Source: Bretschneidera sinensis
Taxonomy: Eukaryota > Streptophyta > Magnoliopsida > Brassicales > Akaniaceae
Direction of reading: 5' to 3'
DNA length: 64,000 nt
NCBI GenBank assembly: GCA_023935145.1
Contig: CM043699.1
Location: 130,572,036-130,636,035 of the forward strand
Positions within the stretch are counted from its first letter, which is position 1. Each line of letters begins with the position of its first letter. Positions 58,621 to 64,000 of this stretch are shown here, one piece after another. Under the pieces are notes generated by a model. The model was given only the letters and a program-made list of their open reading frames with translations, was not told the origin of the DNA and ran no database searches. The position numbers and the translations under genes are program-made.

Positions 58621-58772
58621 GTCTTGGTTTGGCATTGCTTATTTCACAATAAGCAGCACTTTAAAGCACTCATTTACCCAAACACATAACACTAAAATCA
58701 GCTTAAAGCATCACTTATTAAAGAACTTAATTATAAATTTAAGTTGAAAATATGCAAAGCCAAACCAAGAAC
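58621..58772. mobile_element. Small MITE
   Basis: The left end GTCTTGGTTTGGCATTGC and the inverted right end GTTCTTGGTTTGGCTTTGC are alike over about 28 bases with one indel. Total length is 152 bases. No clear target duplication, so the superfamily is open. Confidence 0.6.
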
Positions 58773-60645
58773 ACTAAACATGAAATAGAACATATTCAAG
58801 CAAAATCGTTCAATGAGAAGAATTTCTGGGAACCAGGAAAATGATTTTGCCTTTGATTTTCAAAATTAGGTAAATATTTAGTGTGTTCACCAACTGGAGC
58901 AGTTAATTTTGGAAGGGAAACTACGCGTTTTTGAGATCAGAGTGCTCCCTGGTTAGAACCTCTAAGGGGTTCCAATGGTTTAGATATGAGTAGGTTGAAA
59001 AAAAGGATACAACCTTGACAAAGACATCGTTCTGCGGAATATGTGACTCATGCCCCTTTGGATTCTTTTGCAGGTGGCATAGCTAATGAGATCAATGCAG
59101 TTAATGATGTATCTCCAAAAAAAAATTTTAGCTACCTCTTAAACAAACATGCACGTAAAACCAGATTGGGAACTAGAAAAATGACTATATATAATTAAAA
59201 TCCCCAACAGCAACAAGGTTCCAAGATATTAAAAAGGCCCAAGGTATGAGATGTGCCGATCAGATCAGCATACATTTTCCTTTAGAATATGAAGATGCTG
59301 TATTTGAAGCTGACATACACAACTTTCCTATTATTCATGTAATTTTGAACTTGTAGCGGTAACAACTTTTTATTTTCTAGAAACATGAAAGCATAAGGCA
59401 CAATCAGATTTAAAAGTTCTACGGTTTTTAGAAAAAAATTTCAAAAAATGCTTTGCAAATGGAAATTTTCCAAATCTGAACGTGTCCACACTCCAGAGTT
59501 TCGAGATTTCCTGAAAACAACCATTTTAAGATGGATTGTCTCTGTTACTAATTTCCTTAAAACCTTCAATCAAACACAAATGCTTCTTTCTGTTCTTTGG
59601 GTGCAAACAATCATATCTGACAATAAGCTAACTTGTTCAGAGAACGCCTTAATTTGCACCCAAGAAGACAAGCAAATTAAGCCCAATGCTCATCAATGCA
59701 AACCTATGATTGTCTGTATTCAAATCTACGACCTAGCAAACTCGAACTAGAGGCAAATCGAGAGAAACTGAGAAAGAAGAGAGGGGAGAGAAAACTTACT
59801 GTAGTCCGTGCCACGTGGTCGGTCTGCCTCAACCGTCGGTGCGTAATTTTGATAAGAGTTTGAGAGAGAAACAGTGAAGAAGAGAGTTATATGCCGAAAA
59901 TGTCTACACTTATTATCTTGAAGTTGCATGCCAATGCCATTATCACATGTCATATCTCGGTTTTTATTTCTTCTCAGGATGATGAGTCTAAATGCATGTC
60001 CAAAATCAAATTATAATCCTCATGCAGATCCTGTATTTGCCATGTTTAACTGTATGATGATCCTGTTTACTTTGTTGAGAATGAACAATCTAGCTCTATA
60101 CATGCACTTTCACTAGGAGCTTTGTTTGGTATAGTTTATGAAATGTCAGAAAGCTGAATTAGTGTTAAAAAATACTGTTTTAAAAATTGTTTTAGTAAAT
60201 GTTAAACTTCCATATTTGTTTATCTAAAAATATTGTTTCAAAAACCATTTTAACGATTATAAACCTAAACTTCAACTAAACCTGACAATATGTTTTTTTT
60301 TTGTCCTTTTAATTTGGTTAAGAAGTTGCATGTCTTTTTTCTTTCTATCTTTTGTCTTCTAATAATAATATAGTAATTGATGTTTTATGATGATATGAGT
60401 TTTAAGGTAATTGGAATTCCGAAGCTCTCTTTCTTTGTGATTTTTTCTTTTGGGGCTTGGTAGGGTAGAAGGTATTAATTTAGCATAGCTGCATGAGAGA
60501 AGGCAATGATTATCGATAAATTCACCAAAGAATTTTTCATTTCTTTTTTAAAAAAAAAAATTGTACTATCATACATTGATAAAAGACCTTGACGATTGAA
60601 ATTTTAGCATGATTGATCATAATTGATTGTGAAGAACATAAAGTC
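58773..60645. other. Intergenic and presumed POP5 leader region
   Basis: Possible minus-strand leader exons: one with donor ACTACA then GTAAGTTT at about 59800, another near 59030-59065. Neither can be proven. A 100-codon plus-strand frame at 59448-59750 shows no domain. The rest is AT-rich spacer. Confidence 0.4.
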
Positions 60646-61774
60646 ATATAATATTTCATATTCTTATTGCAATATTAATTTTCTTATTTCATGTGTATTA
60701 TTTTTCTAATTAGTTTAGTTTTCTAATTTCTTAATTTATTACAACCCTAAGTTTCCTATTTCTATTATGTTTTATATTTTTAGCCTCTATACATAGACTT
60801 ATATTCGTTTTTCACAATACATCAATAATACAAGAATTTCTTCTTCAATATTTCTTTATTTTCTAACATAGTATCAGAGTTACAATCCTGGGACCTGTGG
60901 GTTATGGACCCACCACGCTTCTGTTGTGCTGAACTTCTATTGATTCTATTTTGAGAGTCGTCTTTTGAGTTTCCACAATTTTGACGGGCGGTCCAGACAT
61001 AGCCTATTTTCCTTCTTATTTATAATTTTATAATCTTTTAGATTTTTTTTTCCATCACTGCAAATAAGTATACACCGGACCAGATCAAGCCTGATGACCT
61101 GTTTCTGGTTTGCTATATCTGCTCTTCAACCTGTGATTACGTTTTTGGTTTTACCAATCTGTGACCCACAATTTTGCTCCAAGTCCTACCAAGTTATCAT
61201 CCGTGATTCCATTCTGGGTCCCTGCCTATCACATGCTTCGTCACACTTTCAAGTTCATTCTTGAATAGTAATCCCCTTATTTCTGTATCCATCAGTAATC
61301 CTCATCCAATCTTGTGGAGTGACGCTCGTAACCGTCATCTTGTTTTGACCCATGTTTGGGTTTTTTTTTTCTTATTTTCACCGAGAGCACATGCAAGAAG
61401 ATGAGCTTGAATGTGAGAGGGAATTACTTTTGTAGAGTTTTTCATCAAAACTTGGTATTAACTTGCAAAAATTTTCATTGAAGTTTGTTCTTCTTGGTGC
61501 TTCTTTGATTCGGATTGCAAACTTAATATGATAAAATGTTGGCATCCACTTTATCATCTTGAATTTGAGGAAAGCTATTAATGTATATGAAATTTATTAT
61601 TTTTATTGCACTATTAGTTTCATTGTTTTATATATATTAATTTTTTAATTAATTTAGTTTCTTAATTTTTTAATTTATTATAACCTCAAGTTTTTCATTT
61701 CTATTGAGCTTTATATTCTCAACCTTTATATTGTATTAATAAAAGAGTTTCTCAACTTTCTTTATTTTCCAACA
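60646..61774 (+). mobile_element. TRIM-like non-autonomous LTR retrotransposon
   Basis: Two diverged, AT-rich direct repeats of about 223 bases (60646-60868) and 193 bases (61582-61774) share TTATTGCA, TAATTTAGTTT, TTAATTTATTA and the end TTTATTTTC-(C/T)-AACA. Immediately after the first repeat stands AGTATCAGAGTT, a form of the initiator-methionine tRNA primer site (TGGTATCAGAGC). TTTGAGGAAAG precedes the second repeat as a weak purine tract. The 5-bp target duplication AAGTC flanks the whole (60641-60645 and 61775-61779). The 0.7-kb interior has no gag or pol. Confidence 0.78.
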
Positions 61775-64000
61775 AAGTCAAAAACAACACTAATTAGACA
61801 ATTAAAGTACAATTACAGACAAAAGAGAAATCAACGCGGTAAGACCACATTATTGGTATTCTTGTCACATATCCATGTGCCATTGATGGTTTTCCTAATC
61901 CCAGCTATATTATTATTGGGGCTGGCATTTCATTGATGTACAATTGCATTGACACCCTTTATTCAATGGTTGTCAGAAAAGAACATATTTTCCTTTAAGC
62001 TATCATTGAATATTGATAGAAAGAAGAAAATGAGAGAAAAAATTATAAGCCAGAAAAGACAAGTTAGTGAAGAATAATATTTTATCATAAGGTGGAGAAA
62101 AAAATGAAATTAATAATATTTTTTTTTACAATACAAATTATAACCCGGTAATTGGAGAGTGAAAACTAAAATAAAATCATTTTCTTATTTTCTCTCACGT
62201 TTTCATCATTTTTACCAAATGTAAAATAAAAAATATAAATCTTCTTAAATAGGTTCTACAATGTCTCACTTAAAAGTGAAGTGAGGCATCATACATCATT
62301 AAATATATTTTTACATAAAACAATAAATTTACTAATAAAAAAACTGACATTTGGTGGTAGACCAATACATTATATGGTAAAAAAAAATATCATTGAATTA
62401 CGAATGTATGGGTTTTACAATCGAATATGAGTTTTTTTTTATAATCAAATGTATTATTTTTCTAAAAAAATATAGTTGTGAGATATGATGCTTCATTTTT
62501 GTGTGAATCATCGTAGCATGCATTTTTTTTTCACTCTATCTCTAATTATCTCAATTTGAAAAAAAAAAAAATTTCTAAAGAACATGTTTTGCAAAAAGTT
62601 AAATACAAAATTAAAGTTTTAATCTTTTTCCTTCCCATACCTCCAAATGAAAAGATACTCGCTTGTTATTATACATGAGATCATGGTTTAAATTTTGCTC
62701 ATACTAGAGATAGAAAGAAAAAAAGATTAGAGAGGATTACTTTTTGTTATATAATCCAAAATTTTCAACAACAAAAAAATGAATGCACGATAATTTTAAA
62801 TAAGCTCAATAGGAATCCAAGCCTAGGGTATATAAGAATATAACCTAATGCCATTTATAATTTTATACAAAAATCCCCACTAAAAATACAATTCCTTTAA
62901 TTAATTTGGCACTAATTAATTAATATTCTAAATAAGGTTATAAACAAGCGTGGCAAATGATTGAATGTAGACCACATCTTGCTCTTCCTGCTCCTAGATA
63001 CTTGTATGCATTATATTTATACACCTCAAGATACGGGATTTGGTTGAAAGATTTTATTCTCTTGTTATTTAAATTGAAAAAAAAAAATTTGTTTTATGTA
63101 CAAGGCTAGTTGTTGGAGGCCGGCAAATACAAAAATATTTATGCAATATTTGCAAGCAAGGAAATTAATTTATTATATTCACGGGTTAATTTAAGGTTGC
63201 AGGCTAAATACTCTGGTTAAGCGAAAGAGTGCATTTTCGATAAAGATTGAATGGAGCCGAGCTCAAGTTGAGTTTAAAAATTCAAACTTAAGCTTGGATT
63301 TTATAATTATTTTTTGAGTTCAAATTTTAATTGGATATATACTGAAATGAGTTTGAATCCGAGTTCTTACATATCAAACCTAAATTAAAAACTATTCAAA
63401 CTCGAATCAAATTAAACTTTTAATGAATCAAAGTCGAGTAACTCGAGAATAGCTATGATCTATTTATCATCGTAGATTCATTATTGGAACTCCCTTTTTT
63501 GTAGTCACGGGTCACAATTAAATGACGCTTGTCATTATTGTTCTCGTGATGGAGTAATGAGGAATATGTTTTTGCAAAAAGTCAAATTACAAAATTGAAT
63601 CACCGAATTGTTTCCCGCGGTGAATGGACTGATTTTTGAGGTTCAACAGGCTGCACATGGTTTATGATCAAATTTAACCTTCTTTTTCTGTGGGCCATGA
63701 TATATTTAGAAATAATCACAAGCGCCATGTCAATTTGTTTCTCTCTCTCTCTCTCGGGTTGACCAATGGCCCAGCCCGGGAATCACGCGAACCCATCGTC
63801 AAGGTTTCTTCATGGCTCTCATGAAAGCAATAATACTACCACTTCAAGCAACTCCTGAGCTCAATTATATTTGGGGGAGTCATTTATGCATCATAGAGGT
63901 ATATATGTTTTCACTAAATTATCAATAAATTTCACTCTATCATGCTTCTAAAGTACTATCAGCAAGTTGTTGGGATTGGAGAACTTAACGTGAATAGTCT
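61775..64000. other. Intergenic to the window end, no gene seen
   Basis: AT-rich. A CT run lies at about 63738-63757. The region 61975-62240 has complementary AGAAAATGAGAG and CTCTCACGTTTTC stretches and may be another decayed MITE. Nothing coding was recognised. Confidence 0.5.

Noticed and set aside
59448..59750. 100-codon plus-strand frame
   Set aside because: No similarity recognised, no promoter or neighbouring exon, and it overlaps the presumed POP5 leader region on the other strand.
61975..62260. Possible MITE
   Set aside because: Some complementarity at the ends is visible, but no convincing terminal repeat or target duplication was found.

Overview
The window is nuclear DNA of a eudicot plant. 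The genes have GT-AG introns, the proteins belong to plant-specific families (APO, CPC/TRY-like R3 MYB, glyoxysomal isocitrate lyase, SYP1-type syntaxin), spacers are AT-rich, and transposons are dense. The species cannot be named from the sequence. The syntaxin locus keeps both alternative last exons that are typical of mycorrhizal flowering plants, which argues against Brassicaceae.

Layout. 0-5 kb: a MITE and two convergent ubiquitin-like genes, 2977-3300 (+) and 4008-4781 (-). 5.9-11.8 kb: a complete four-exon eIF1/SUI1 gene (-). Its introns hold a hAT-like element with an 8-bp target duplication, a Mutator-like MITE, a SINE-like sequence and a 253-bp tandem duplication of its 5' leader exon. 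It shares a short promoter region with an APO gene (+) coding at 14.0-15.9 kb, probably APO4, an organellar RNA-binding protein. 17.2-17.95 kb: a 74-residue R3-MYB of the CPC/TRY/ETC type (+). 18-23.5 kb: AT-rich DNA with no gene seen. 23.6-27.05 kb: complete isocitrate lyase (+), ending in the peroxisomal signal SRM. 27-30.7 kb: no recognisable gene.

30.8-54.4 kb: a SYP132-like syntaxin locus (-) that looks like a decaying gene. It has an in-frame TAG, weak or missing splice signals and a scrambled exon. Its second intron carries an 18,076-bp Ty3/Gypsy element of Tat type (34780-52855, TSD AATCT). A second Gypsy element, Athila-like and gag-protease only, is inserted into the gag of the first in opposite orientation (36340-43695). 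The outer element has a dead protease motif, has lost its RT core, and has an antisense ORF plus a ~100-bp tandem array before its 3' LTR.

55-64 kb: a MITE, a solo LTR (56680-57135), a POP5 (RNase P/MRP subunit) pseudogene with three lesions (57327-58462, -), a further MITE, and a 1.1-kb TRIM-like element (60646-61774, TSD AAGTC). The rest is AT-rich spacer.

The genes form no operon-like system. The most striking pattern is that two neighbouring housekeeping-type genes, SYP132 and POP5, are both degenerate while the flanking genes at 4-27 kb are intact. This is what one half of a duplicated (for example polyploid) region looks like while it loses genes, but that is an inference to be tested by synteny.
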